Shown here piece after piece: positions 16,598 to 25,189 of a stretch of 64,000 nt of DNA (position 1 is the stretch's first letter; every line of letters starts with the position of its first letter). The notes under the pieces are model-generated. The model did no database searches, was not told the DNA's origin, and worked only from the letters and a program-made list of their open reading frames with translations. Both the position numbers and the translations under genes were made by a program. Source of the stretch: Parahoeflea olei (GTDB lineage: Bacteria; Pseudomonadota; Alphaproteobacteria; Rhizobiales; Rhizobiaceae); contig NZ_LQZT01000023.1 in assembly GCF_001703635.1 (NCBI RefSeq), forward strand, positions 170,280 through 234,279, in the 5' to 3' direction.

Positions 16598-18610
16598 TCA
16601 CGACATGCGCGGCAGCCGGTACCCCTGCCGGTGGGTCGATTTCGAACGGCGCCCACGGGGTTCCCTTAGCTCGATCAGCGCCGCCCGGAGCCGGTCCTGG
16701 AACTTGCCGTCCATCAGGCCCCAGCGGCCGGCATCTTCCTCCGCGATACTGCGCATCCTGTCGAACTCGCCCGGCTCGAGCAGGGTTTCGATTTCCTTCC
16801 GGAACGCGTCGATGCCGGTGACCTCGGTGCACCCCCTGGCGGCGCTGAAGTCCCCGTAGTCATATCGGTATGTGTCGTAATTGATCACCGGAATTGCCAG
16901 CGCCAGGGCCCAGCGAATGGTGGTCGAAATGCAGGCGAGGTAGAGATCGGAAACCGGCAGGATGGCGTCGAGCGGTTCGCTGGCGATGTGCACCCGTTCT
17001 TGCGCGTACCGGCGCAATTCGATCTCTGGGGTGCGCGGATGCCTGACGACCAGCACATTGGCGCGGTCGGAGACGGCTTCCAGAACCGCAAACCAGTTCC
17101 GGCACAGCTCATCGTAGGAGTTGAACTCGAACCCCTCGGTGGCCGCCGAATACTGGTCCGGAGGAAAGCCGCAGACGATCAGCGGTTTGTCGCCGTCGAG
17201 CCGGTATTTGTCCATCAGTTCGGCGCGGCGCTCCTCCCTCTCAAGTGAAATCGCGTGCAACTGGTCTTCGATCGCACCGCCGACCACCTTGAGTTTCTCG
17301 GGACGGAAGCCGAGATCCTCGTAGTGTTTCTGCGATGACTGGCTTTCGAGGAGGATCGCGCTGCAATATCCGGAATTGAGAATCCACGGCTGCGGGCAGC
17401 GCTGGCCGCGGATCCACCGCGAGACGATCGCGGAGCCGGGCAGTCGCAGCAACTCCTTGCCGTCATAGTCGAGAACCCACTGCGGCGCGAGGTAGCGGAT
17501 GAGCCGGCCGGCCGGCGTCGCAGCCGAATGATGCGGATTGTTGAAGTAATAGCGCGCCGGTTCCGCCGGATTGGGAATGTAGTCCGGCAGGATCACATAG
17601 GGAATCCTGCGCTTGCGGGCGCCGTGCGACACCAGTCCCGTCAGCCCTTCGGCATTGTCCTCAAGCAGCACGATCAGGTCCGGCTTGCGGGCAAACAGCC
17701 GTTTGTCGAGGTTGCGTTGCCAGTGATACTCGGACGACAGCGCATACAGGAAAGACGGTTGCCGCAGATTGCGCAAGGCGCGGGTAACTTGACCGGAAGC
17801 CCAGGTCCGCGATCTCGCCGGCAACCGTCGGACGATGGCGGCTGCGGAGACATACGCCGCCCGCGTCCGGCAGTACAGTCGGGAAAGAGGGGCTGCGGGG
17901 TTCAGCCGCCGCGCCGCCTGCGCCCGCTGGCGCAGTCCGGAGACGACCGTCGTGTATCGCAGTCGCTGGCGCGCGGGCCGGGTTCGTTCAAGAAGTCCGG
18001 AGTAATAGCCCAAGGGGTTCACCCGCCGGCGCAGCGATCCCGCGCGCGCGCGCAGTCTGGTGACATAGGCAGCCTGTCGCCACCGTTCACGCGCCGGGCG
18101 CGTCCGGTCGCGCAGTTCGGCATAGGCCGCCGTTTGCCGCAACCGCTGGCGCGCGGGGCGTGTCCGGTCGCGCAGGCTCGTGTAAAATGCCGTCTGTGTC
18201 AGCCGCAGGCGCACCGGTCGCCTGGATATGCGCGGCGCCGGAAAGGTTGCGGCCTGCCTCAGCCGCCGCGCGGCCGAACGGGCCAAGGGATAAAGGCGCC
18301 CCTGCACGTGCCGACGATAAAGCTCCGTGAGCTTCATGATGCCGGCATAGGGCAGATAGAAGACGGCCCCCACGAATTTCGCGGCGAGCCAGGCCGGCTT
18401 GCGGATCGCCGCAAGGGCTGCCTTGTACTTCCAGCCGGCGGTCTCATCGGCCTCGGCGTCGATCACGTCATCGGCTTCCGACGCATCGTCGATGCCGACC
18501 TCGACCGCCCGGACCCTGACGTCGGGGACACCCGCCATGGCGCTGGTGACGACGTCCACGTATCTCCGCTGGTGCGCCGCATTCAGGAAGATGATGATGG
18601 TGGTCGTCAT
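16598..18610 (-). CDS. glycosyltransferase-like protein with arginine-rich 20-residue repeats
   Basis: A 670-residue protein of unknown function. Residues 1-115 start with a hydrophobic strand and an acidic patch. Residues 117-255 are about seven tandem units of 20 residues (consensus L-R-Q-T-A-x-Y-x-x-L-R-D-R-T-R-P-A-R-Q-R), strongly basic. Residues 285-640 resemble a GT-B-like fold and match the protein at 25190-26647 along their length, sharing APxWxL, PxPWxxxxG, STTIRWAL, NYDTYRY and WGLMDG. No cleavable signal peptide is seen. It is the last gene of the minus-strand operon, overlapping the ABC transporter gene by four bases. A role in sugar or phosphosugar transfer to a surface polymer is inferred. 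Confidence 0.65.
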   Translation of the reverse strand: MTTTIIIFLNAAHQRRYVDVVTSAMAGVPDVRVRAVEVGIDDASEADDVIDAEADETAGWKYKAALAAIRKPAWLAAKFVGAVFYLPYAGIMKLTELYRRHVQGRLYPLARSAARRLRQAATFPAPRISRRPVRLRLTQTAFYTSLRDRTRPARQRLRQTAAYAELRDRTRPARERWRQAAYVTRLRARAGSLRRRVNPLGYYSGLLERTRPARQRLRYTTVVSGLRQRAQAARRLNPAAPLSRLYCRTRAAYVSAAAIVRRLPARSRTWASGQVTRALRNLRQPSFLYALSSEYHWQRNLDKRLFARKPDLIVLLEDNAEGLTGLVSHGARKRRIPYVILPDYIPNPAEPARYYFNNPHHSAATPAGRLIRYLAPQWVLDYDGKELLRLPGSAIVSRWIRGQRCPQPWILNSGYCSAILLESQSSQKHYEDLGFRPEKLKVVGGAIEDQLHAISLEREERRAELMDKYRLDGDKPLIVCGFPPDQYSAATEGFEFNSYDELCRNWFAVLEAVSDRANVLVVRHPRTPEIELRRYAQERVHIASEPLDAILPVSDLYLACISTTIRWALALAIPVINYDTYRYDYGDFSAARGCTEVTGIDAFRKEIETLLEPGEFDRMRSIAEEDAGRWGLMDGKFQDRLRAALIELREPRGRRSKSTHRQGYRLPRMS
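17846..18262 (-). repeat. tandem 60-base repeats encoding Arg-rich units
   Basis: About seven diverged copies of a 60-base unit lie inside the coding sequence of the 670-residue protein. In the best copies, cgtccggtcgcgcag recurs at the same phase. At the protein level the unit boundaries fall at residues 117, 137, 157, 177, 197, 217 and 236, with one unit a residue short. Within each unit the RTRPAR-like segment is the best conserved. Confidence 0.8.
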
Positions 18611-20472
18611 CCGTTCACTGCTTTTTCACTCGGACCGGCCATCTCCCGGTAGAAACCGTTTTCCGTCAGGAGGGTGTCGTGATCTCCGGACGCCACCACC
18701 CGGCCGTCCCGCAAGACCAGCACGCGATCGGCGCCCCGGATCGTCTTCGGCCTATGCGCGATGGCGATGATGGTGTGCTTCTCGCTGTGCAGCCGGGAGA
18801 TGCTCTCGGCGATGCGGTGTTCGGTTTCCGCATCGAGCTGGCTGGTCACCTCGTCGAGAAGGATGACCGGAGTCCGGTGATAGAAGGCGCGGGCCAGCGC
18901 AAGCCGCTGGCGTTCGCCGCCCGAGAGGTTCGAGCCGAATTCTCCCAGCGACGAATCGAGCCCGTCCGGCATGCGGCGGACGAAATCGGCGGCCACGGCG
19001 TTCTCGAGGGCGTCCCAGATCCGTGCGTCGTCGGGCTCGCCGATCTTGCCGAAGTGGATGTTCTCGCGGACGGTCGCATTGAAGATCGGCACATCCTGGC
19101 TGACGATGCAAAGCTGGTTCCACCAGGACCGGATCTGCAACTCGTTGAGCGGATGTCCGCTGATCGTGATCTCCCCCTGGTCCGGCCGGCGCAGCCGCGA
19201 AAGCAGGTGGAAGATGGTCGACTTGCCGGAGCCGGAGGGGCCGACGATGGCGAGAAACTCTCCGGGCCGGACGGTGAAATCCAGGTCCTTCACGCCGGAT
19301 TGCGAGCCCGGATAGGCGAAGGAGACATCCCTGAAGGTGATTTCCTGAGCCGCGCGTTGAAGCTCGGTCTCGCCATCCACATCCTTGTTGCGCGCCGCTT
19401 CCCTGAGGAAGAAATCCATCTGGCGGACCGGATCGGCATGGATGGAAAAATGCATGCGTGCGATATGGGCCACACTGAAGGGGCCGAGCATGCGCGCCGA
19501 GGCGACCAGGAACAGCAGCAACACGCCGAGCAGCGCCTGCGCCTCATCGGGGCTCGCGAAGCTTGCCATCAGCACGAGCCCGCAGACCAGCACGCCGGAC
19601 AGCGTCGCGAAGAACGGGTAGGTCGCATTCTGCACCGCGATCGTCTGCGTCTGCACGCCGCGCAGCCGCTCCAGCAGCTTGTTGATGCGCGTCAGAAACG
19701 TGTCGGTGGCGTTGAAGATCCTGATGGTCCGCTTGTTGTTGACCGCCTCGAAATAGGCCTGGGTGAACTCGCGCTGCGAGTCCGTCATTTCCCGGTCGAG
19801 ACGATTGGCGAGGGGGCCTGTCAGGCTCTTGAACAGGACCGAGCCGATGATGACGAAGCCGGCGAGGCCCATCAGCGCGGACGGCGTGATGGCGATGAAC
19901 AGGCCGAGCATGATGGCGATCGTGATCACGGCGGCGGTGCCCTGGATCAGGAAGCGGAGCGCCAGCCCGGCGCGCGCCGGGAAGGACGCGGTGTAATTGC
20001 CGATATCGCCCGTCGAAATGCTCTCGGCAAAGGTCAGGTTGCTTTCCATGATCGCCGCGAATGCGCGCATTCTCAGGTCCCGTTCGAGACGCAGGGGCAG
20101 CAGGTAGATCATCACCTCGGTAAAGTACTGCACGGCGGATTTGATCAGGATGATGCCGAGCAGGATGCAGGCCACCCAGCGGAGCCTGACTTCGGGCGGA
20201 AACGGCATCAGCAATTGCCCGACCGAATCCAGCACCGGAACGCCCGCGAAGATGCTGTCGGAGGAGAAGGACTGAAGCAGCGGCACGATGAGCATGATGG
20301 AAAAGCTCTCGGTCGCCGCATTGATGATTGCCAGAAGGATGTAGCTGACGACGAACAGCCAGTGCCCTTCGGCAAGCTTCAGGGTCAGCAGGACAACCGC
20401 GAGGGTCCCGCGAAGGGATGCAAGCCAGACGGATGCCCTGTTGCGAAATCGTCTTGCGGCATGGCCGAGCAT
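18607..20472 (-). CDS. ABC transporter, fused permease-ATPase (flippase/exporter type)
   Basis: A half-transporter of 621 residues with about six hydrophobic segments between residues 20 and 340, followed by a nucleotide-binding domain. Walker A is GPSGSGKST (411-419), the signature LSGGERQRLALARA, Walker B VILLDEVTSQLD, and the switch region IAIAHR. It resembles MsbA, PglK and capsule/LPS exporter proteins that flip lipid-linked sugars. Its place inside the glycan operon supports a flippase or exporter role; the substrate is unknown. The stop overlaps the start of the repeat-containing gene by four bases, and 235 non-coding bases precede it. Confidence 0.85.
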   Translation of the reverse strand: MLGHAARRFRNRASVWLASLRGTLAVVLLTLKLAEGHWLFVVSYILLAIINAATESFSIMLIVPLLQSFSSDSIFAGVPVLDSVGQLLMPFPPEVRLRWVACILLGIILIKSAVQYFTEVMIYLLPLRLERDLRMRAFAAIMESNLTFAESISTGDIGNYTASFPARAGLALRFLIQGTAAVITIAIMLGLFIAITPSALMGLAGFVIIGSVLFKSLTGPLANRLDREMTDSQREFTQAYFEAVNNKRTIRIFNATDTFLTRINKLLERLRGVQTQTIAVQNATYPFFATLSGVLVCGLVLMASFASPDEAQALLGVLLLFLVASARMLGPFSVAHIARMHFSIHADPVRQMDFFLREAARNKDVDGETELQRAAQEITFRDVSFAYPGSQSGVKDLDFTVRPGEFLAIVGPSGSGKSTIFHLLSRLRRPDQGEITISGHPLNELQIRSWWNQLCIVSQDVPIFNATVRENIHFGKIGEPDDARIWDALENAVAADFVRRMPDGLDSSLGEFGSNLSGGERQRLALARAFYHRTPVILLDEVTSQLDAETEHRIAESISRLHSEKHTIIAIAHRPKTIRGADRVLVLRDGRVVASGDHDTLLTENGFYREMAGPSEKAVNG

Positions 20473-20707
20473 TTACCTGTCCATCATAAATGTTTCATTG
20501 ACCGGCAAACCCGGATGACGAGATGCGGACCAATGGTGTTGCGCTCTGCCCGGGGCCGCACCTTTACATGGTCTGCCAAGCGACTTCCAGCGCGGATTGA
20601 ACATTGCCGGCCTTCCGGACTGCGGCGTGTGGCGTCGGCATGCGCCGGCCGTGCGCCTGTGGCCGGGCGATCACGCGGCTCTGGCGCCTCGACGGGCCGG
20701 GCCTGGC

Positions 20708-21361
20708 CTACGGGTTGAGCCACGCCGCCGTCTGCTCGAGGGATGCGGCATCCTGGTCGAGCCCGGCGATCTCGGTCAGTGCCGATCCCGGTGCCCGCAA
20801 GCGAAACTCCATTCCGTGTGCGCGCGCATCGGCAACCGCATCGCGCCAGCGTTCCGTGCTCGCCGGCGTGTTGCTGGAAAAGCCGGCGGGGATGTAGTCC
20901 GCCCGGAAGTGATTGACTGCGGGGCCGCCCTCCCTCAGCTGGTAGCGGGCGTCGGTTCCCATCAGCAGCACGCGGCGGTGGCCCATGCTCCACAGCAGTT
21001 GCAGGCTCGAGGCGCCGACATTGCCGTAATCGGCGATCCGGCCATCGCGGAGGCCGAAATCCGTCGTGGCGGGATCGACGAACACCACCCGCGGGTCCGA
21101 TCGTGCCGCTTCGGCCTGCGCGCACCGGCGGTGCAGCCAGATCCGCTCGAGCCCGTCAAAGGCCAGGATCTCGTCCACGTCATTGACCACCAGCGCCGCC
21201 GTGGCGGCATTGGTGCAGGCGTAGTAACGCGGCGTGAAGCCCCAGTCGCGCCAAGCGATGAAGGAGCGGTTGAACGCGATCGCCGGAACTCCGCCCAGGG
21301 CGCGGAGTTCATCGACATTCAGGCTCGGCCCGCTGCCGATCAGCACGGCGCCGGGCGTCAT
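20708..21361 (-). CDS. GSGPSL-motif protein of a glycan locus, function unknown
   Basis: A 217-residue protein starting with GAVLIGSGPSLNVDELRAL, then AFNRSFIAWRDWGFTPRYYACTNA and, later, VGASSLQLLWSMGHRRVLLMGTDARY. A G-(S/N)-G-P-S-L nucleotide-binding start followed by an asparagine-rich second strand is seen in DUF115/MptE-like proteins of flagellin- and LPS-modification loci, and loosely in GT42 sialyltransferases. Either a CMP-sugar or another nucleotide-dependent transferase is possible. Its ATG overlaps the stop of the Gfo/Idh gene by one base (TGATG), so the two are coupled. There are no membrane segments. Confidence 0.55.
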   Translation of the reverse strand: MTPGAVLIGSGPSLNVDELRALGGVPAIAFNRSFIAWRDWGFTPRYYACTNAATAALVVNDVDEILAFDGLERIWLHRRCAQAEAARSDPRVVFVDPATTDFGLRDGRIADYGNVGASSLQLLWSMGHRRVLLMGTDARYQLREGGPAVNHFRADYIPAGFSSNTPASTERWRDAVADARAHGMEFRLRAPGSALTEIAGLDQDAASLEQTAAWLNP

Positions 21362-22377
21362 CAGGCAATCGGCAGCGCCAGATCGGCCGGCAGCTGTTCC
21401 TTGCGCAGGTCGACGGTGGCGCCACCGCGCGCATTCGACACATGCGCTGCGATCAGCAGCTTCATGGCCAGCAGCCCGTCACGCCCGCTCGGGAAATTCT
21501 CGCCCTTGAGAAGGCTTTCGAGCACCGCCCGCGTCGGCGCCACCGCATCGGCGGGCGTGATGGTGCGCGCGCCCTTGTCGTAGGGCATGCCGTAGCGGGT
21601 GGTCGGCTGCTCGCGATGCTCGGCATGGCGTGCGACATAGTGCATCGAGCCGTCGAGTTCGTCGATGGTGATGCGGCCGTTGCGGCAATTGTAGGTCACC
21701 TGCATGCCGTGGCCCTGGTCGGAATCGCAATCCATGTAGAAACGCTTGCCCGAAGCCGTCTGCAGCCGCACGCTGCCGGCTGCGTCCTTGAACTGCGGCC
21801 CGCGCGGATTGGGCAGGTTCTCGTCGGAGAACCAGGCGCTGACCAGCACCGGCTCTTCATCCGTCATGTAGCGGAACATCTCGAAATAATGGGTGCCGTT
21901 CATCGCCATGCCGAAATTGCCGGCGCTGACGATGATGCTGCCGATGCCGCCGAATTCGGCCGAGGCGGACATTTCCTTGGGAATGGTATACTGTTCCATC
22001 GACCGCATCTGGTGGTTGATGGCGAGATCGACCCCGGCCGCGTCGCAGGCCTCGACCATCTCCTGGCATTCCTTGAGGCTCACCGCCATCGGCTTTTCGC
22101 ACAGGATCTTCTTTGCGCCATTGCCGGCGGCCTTGATCACCAGGTCGCGGTGGCTGGGCGCGGTCGTGGCGATCACCAGCAATTCGGGCCTGATCTTTTC
22201 GATCAGCTCCTCGCCTGAGGCGAACTGGCGTTCGGGCGCGATGTCATGCTCCTTGCCCGCGGTTGCGCAGGCCTCGGCATTCAGGTCGGCGACCGCGGTG
22301 ATGTCGAGGCCGCATTGGCGAAGCACGGTCGCCTGCCGCATCCCCATGCGTCCAAGTCCGATGAGAGCTGTTTTCAT
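21361..22377 (-). CDS. Gfo/Idh/MocA-family oxidoreductase
   Basis: A 338-residue NAD(P)-dependent sugar oxidoreductase. The Rossmann start is ALIGLGRMGMRQATVL, and the family signature CEKPMA is at about residues 102-107. The C-terminal part has the usual beta-sheet domain with conserved GNFGMAMNGTHYFEMF. Such enzymes oxidise or reduce hydroxyls of nucleotide sugars; PtmF of the legionaminic pathway belongs here, but the substrate cannot be told from sequence. It sits 63 bases downstream of the kinase gene and overlaps the next gene by one base. Two other family members (30230, 37080) are in the window and are not close copies. Confidence 0.85.
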   Translation of the reverse strand: MKTALIGLGRMGMRQATVLRQCGLDITAVADLNAEACATAGKEHDIAPERQFASGEELIEKIRPELLVIATTAPSHRDLVIKAAGNGAKKILCEKPMAVSLKECQEMVEACDAAGVDLAINHQMRSMEQYTIPKEMSASAEFGGIGSIIVSAGNFGMAMNGTHYFEMFRYMTDEEPVLVSAWFSDENLPNPRGPQFKDAAGSVRLQTASGKRFYMDCDSDQGHGMQVTYNCRNGRITIDELDGSMHYVARHAEHREQPTTRYGMPYDKGARTITPADAVAPTRAVLESLLKGENFPSGRDGLLAMKLLIAAHVSNARGGATVDLRKEQLPADLALPIA

Positions 22378-22440
22378 GAAATTGTCCGGATTCGTGATCG
22401 GTTGCTGTTGAGAGCGGGATAAAGCCTGCGGTGGTTGCCG

Positions 22441-23430
22441 TCAAACCCCTAATCCCCGCAGGGCGGCGTCGATGACCTTCCCCCATTCGGACCAGCGGTC
22501 GAGCAGGGTGGTGAATTTCGTCCGCTCTGCGACCCAGGCCGGATTTTCGGGAGCCTTCGAAAACTCCAGGATGGCGAGCGCATGATAGCAGCGGCACAGT
22601 CCCACATCGACGAGGCCGGAGGCGCTGGTGACGCCGCCTGCCTCGTCCCGGCGCGCATAGCCCGCGAGCAGCGCCCGCACCTTTTCCTCGCCCGGTTCCG
22701 GCGAAAGGCAGAATCGCTCCAGGCTTCCGGCGATATCGACCAGCGGAGACGAGCCGGTTGCGACCGCGTCCTCGAAATCGATGAAGGCAACCACCTTGGA
22801 GCCGGAAAATAGCACGTTTCCGCGGTGGATGTCGTTGTGGGCGATCTGGCTTTCGCCGCGGGCGAAGGCTTCGCCGGCACCCCCAAGCGCCCGGCGGTAG
22901 TCATCGGCAAAGCTGGCTTGTGCAACCCGTCCGAGCCGGTCCTGCCAGAGGTCGAGAAGATGCCTGCGGGGAGCGAAGTCCGGCGGCAGGGCTCGCATCC
23001 TGCCATGCAGCAGCGCCAGTGCCTCGCCCAGGCTGGTCAATCCGGCCAGGCTCCCGTCATAAAAAGCCGGCGCGACCCAGGGGTAGAGGAACAGGCTGAG
23101 CCCGTCCTGGCGGAAGGACTGGATCCGTTCGGCGGCGAGCGTGGCGGCGCCGAGCCTGTGAAGCTGCGAGGACAGGGCCGCCGCCTGCCGCTCGCGCTCG
23201 GCGCGTTCCCCGGCCTTCACCTTCGCGAACAGCTGCCGGCCATCGGCCAGCGTCAGCCGGTAGTAGCCGGTCCTGGCGTCGGGACGCCCGTCCTCGGCCC
23301 TTTCGGCCCCGGCAATGGCAAGATCGGGCAGGGCCTGGCTCACCCACTCGCCCTCGATCGCTGTAAACCGCAACGGGATCGGGTCGTGGCCCGGATGGAT
23401 CGGCGCCTGGAAGCCGGTGTCAGACGTCAT
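22441..23430 (-). CDS. APH/choline-kinase-like phosphotransferase
   Basis: A 329-residue protein with the aminoglycoside-phosphotransferase fold. An N-lobe Lys is in LFAKVKAGERAERER (about 70). The catalytic loop is HNDIHRGN (198-205, with Asp200 and Asn205) and the metal-binding motif is FIDFED (216-221). Substrates of such kinases include small alcohols, choline and sugars. Here it is embedded in a glycan operon, overlapping the divergent NeuB-like gene by 11 bases and two genes below a methyltransferase. It could phosphorylate a sugar or a small decorating alcohol; resistance to aminoglycosides is not suggested by the context. Confidence 0.75.
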   Translation of the reverse strand: MTSDTGFQAPIHPGHDPIPLRFTAIEGEWVSQALPDLAIAGAERAEDGRPDARTGYYRLTLADGRQLFAKVKAGERAERERQAAALSSQLHRLGAATLAAERIQSFRQDGLSLFLYPWVAPAFYDGSLAGLTSLGEALALLHGRMRALPPDFAPRRHLLDLWQDRLGRVAQASFADDYRRALGGAGEAFARGESQIAHNDIHRGNVLFSGSKVVAFIDFEDAVATGSSPLVDIAGSLERFCLSPEPGEEKVRALLAGYARRDEAGGVTSASGLVDVGLCRCYHALAILEFSKAPENPAWVAERTKFTTLLDRWSEWGKVIDAALRGLGV

Positions 23431-24469
23431 CGTCTTGCAGCGGCTGGCCGGCCGGCACGAACCGCTTCACCGGCTGGCCATCAAGGCGGTCCCAGTGCTC
23501 GCAGCCGATGCCGAGCGGGGGGAAGGCAAACCGCACATTGGCGCGCGTGATCGGCGTGCCCGCCGCAAGGTCGGTTGCCGCCACCACGCACATCCGGTCC
23601 GGCGGCAGCGGTCGGTCGGCGGGCAGCACCCGTTCGCGCGCGCCCAGCGCCTCGTGATAGAGCCGGATCTTTTCGAGCACGGTTCCGACCTGGGAAATCG
23701 GCAACGCATGGGCGATGTCGATGTCGCTTCCGGTTCCGTCGAGGCAGACACCCTTTTCTATGACGTCGGCGCCGCGCGCGGCAGCGAGCAGCATCATGTC
23801 GATGCCCACGAAATGATCCGACAGCCCGTCGAAGCAGTCGTGGTCCTCGCCGAGCGCCGTCATCATGTTGAGGTTGAAGGCGCTTGCCGGGGCAGGCGGG
23901 CCCGGCGGGCTGTGCTGGACGATCAGCACGGTCACGCCCGCCTGACGGGCCCAGCCCACGGCGCGGGCTATTTCCGCCGTCGTCGACCGCCCGGTGTCGA
24001 TGATCAGCGGCAGCCCCGTCGAGGCCGCGTCCCGGATCAGCGGCGCATGGGTGATGTTGCTGCTCGGGATCTTGACCGCAGCGCAACCGAGCTCGGTCGC
24101 CAGAGCGATTCCCGGATCGTCATAGACGCTCAGGATCAGATCGAGGCCTTTGTCCCGGGCACCCGAATAGATCCGCCGCAGCGTGTCGAGCGGCACCACG
24201 TGGCGATCGACGATCGCGCGGTAGTTTTCCGTCCGCAGGCCTTCCCCGGAGACGTAATAGGCGGTGTCTCCGCCCGGCAGGCAGGTTTCCGGATCGTGCA
24301 GCAGCGCGCCTTTCAGCGTGGTCACGCCCAACGAGGCCAGTGCATCGACCAGCCGGCGGGCACCCTCCGTATCGTCCTTGAAATAGACGTCGATGTCGGG
24401 GAGAAACAGCGGCAGTTCTCCCGCGCCGATAAACTGGCTTCCGATTTTTTGCCTTGGCCTGGTGCTCAT
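23420..24469 (-). CDS. divergent NeuB/SpsE-family protein with SAF domain
   Basis: A 349-residue protein aligned with sialic-acid-type synthases but altered at key places. Matches: VKIPSSNITHAPLI (family KIPSGEITNxPLL), LIIDTGRSTTAEIARAV, GLSDHFVGID (family GYSDHT) and a C-terminal SAF-like part with ATDLAAGTPITRANVRF. Changes: the start motif AEIGxNHxG is PDIDVYFKD, the Glu of SGE is Asn138, and the second metal His of EKH is Gly240. One metal His (219) remains. The canonical reaction joins PEP to an N-acyl hexosamine; this protein may use another substrate or have lost the condensation. It overlaps both neighbours, by 4 and 11 bases. Confidence 0.75.
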   Translation of the reverse strand: MSTRPRQKIGSQFIGAGELPLFLPDIDVYFKDDTEGARRLVDALASLGVTTLKGALLHDPETCLPGGDTAYYVSGEGLRTENYRAIVDRHVVPLDTLRRIYSGARDKGLDLILSVYDDPGIALATELGCAAVKIPSSNITHAPLIRDAASTGLPLIIDTGRSTTAEIARAVGWARQAGVTVLIVQHSPPGPPAPASAFNLNMMTALGEDHDCFDGLSDHFVGIDMMLLAAARGADVIEKGVCLDGTGSDIDIAHALPISQVGTVLEKIRLYHEALGARERVLPADRPLPPDRMCVVAATDLAAGTPITRANVRFAFPPLGIGCEHWDRLDGQPVKRFVPAGQPLQDDDV

Positions 24470-25185
24470 CGTTCAGTTCGGTCTTCCGGAGTGAGTGTCA
24501 GTGTCAGCAATTCGAGATTGAGCGGCATGATGCCGTTGCGAAACCCGCGCTCGCCGGAACTGCCGGTTTCGGTCCAGGAGCGGATAGGGTCGTCTTGCGG
24601 CGCGAGATCGAAGGGCAGGACGAATTTTTCGAAGGTATGCGCCTCTACTCGCGGCTGCTTGGCGAGAAACGCCGCTATGCTGGCTTTGGAGAACAGGTTG
24701 TAGCCCGGATGCCAGTCGTCCTCGAATCGCTCCGCATATCGCCAGTGAATCCGCGCATCGACCGGATAATCGTTGAACAGGCCGGTGACGAAGACCCGCC
24801 CGCCGCCGCGGGCTACCCGGATGCATTCGGCAAAGGATGGCCGAAAATCCTCGAAAATGCTGTGCGTTCCCGTCAGAAACACGGCGTCGAATGCTCCGTT
24901 CGGCAAGTCCTCCATGGCGTTGGCATCGCCGTGGTGCAGTCTGAGGCCCTTGCCGGTGCCGATCCGGACCAGTTCCGGATCATATTCGAGGCCCTCGCAG
25001 CGGGCATCCGGAAACCGGCTCGCGGCATATCTGAGAAAGTCGCCGGTCGCCGCACCCACGTCCAGAATCCGCGCGGGCGGGGTGCCGCTGGCGGCAAGCC
25101 GGTCGCACAGCCAGACGAACATGTGCTTGGGCTGGGCCGCTTCCGGTCCGCTGTAGACCTCGGTTCTCTTGTAGTCGGACACCAC
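24466..25185 (-). CDS. class I SAM-dependent methyltransferase
   Basis: A 239-residue methyltransferase with the SAM-binding glycine motif ARILDVGAATGDFL (about 38-51), an acidic end of strand two at GLEYDPEL, and post-motif LHHGDANAMEDLPNGAFDAVFLTGTHSIFEDF. The rest is compatible with a small-molecule or sugar methyltransferase. It starts with GTG (a second GTG follows at once), preceded by AGGATTAGACGC. It begins four bases after the glycosyltransferase-like gene and overlaps the next gene by four. In this operon it probably methylates a sugar or a decorating group of the surface polymer. Confidence 0.8.
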   Translation of the reverse strand: MVSDYKRTEVYSGPEAAQPKHMFVWLCDRLAASGTPPARILDVGAATGDFLRYAASRFPDARCEGLEYDPELVRIGTGKGLRLHHGDANAMEDLPNGAFDAVFLTGTHSIFEDFRPSFAECIRVARGGGRVFVTGLFNDYPVDARIHWRYAERFEDDWHPGYNLFSKASIAAFLAKQPRVEAHTFEKFVLPFDLAPQDDPIRSWTETGSSGERGFRNGIMPLNLELLTLTLTPEDRTER

Positions 25186-25189
25186 GCGT

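Noticed and set aside
22441..23430. Aminoglycoside resistance gene
   Set aside because: It has the APH fold, but the operon is for glycan synthesis and the sequence lacks features of known resistance enzymes.
23420..24469. Pseudogene of neuB
   Set aside because: The frame is intact, full length, and tightly coupled to both neighbours, and several family motifs are kept; altered function is more likely than decay.
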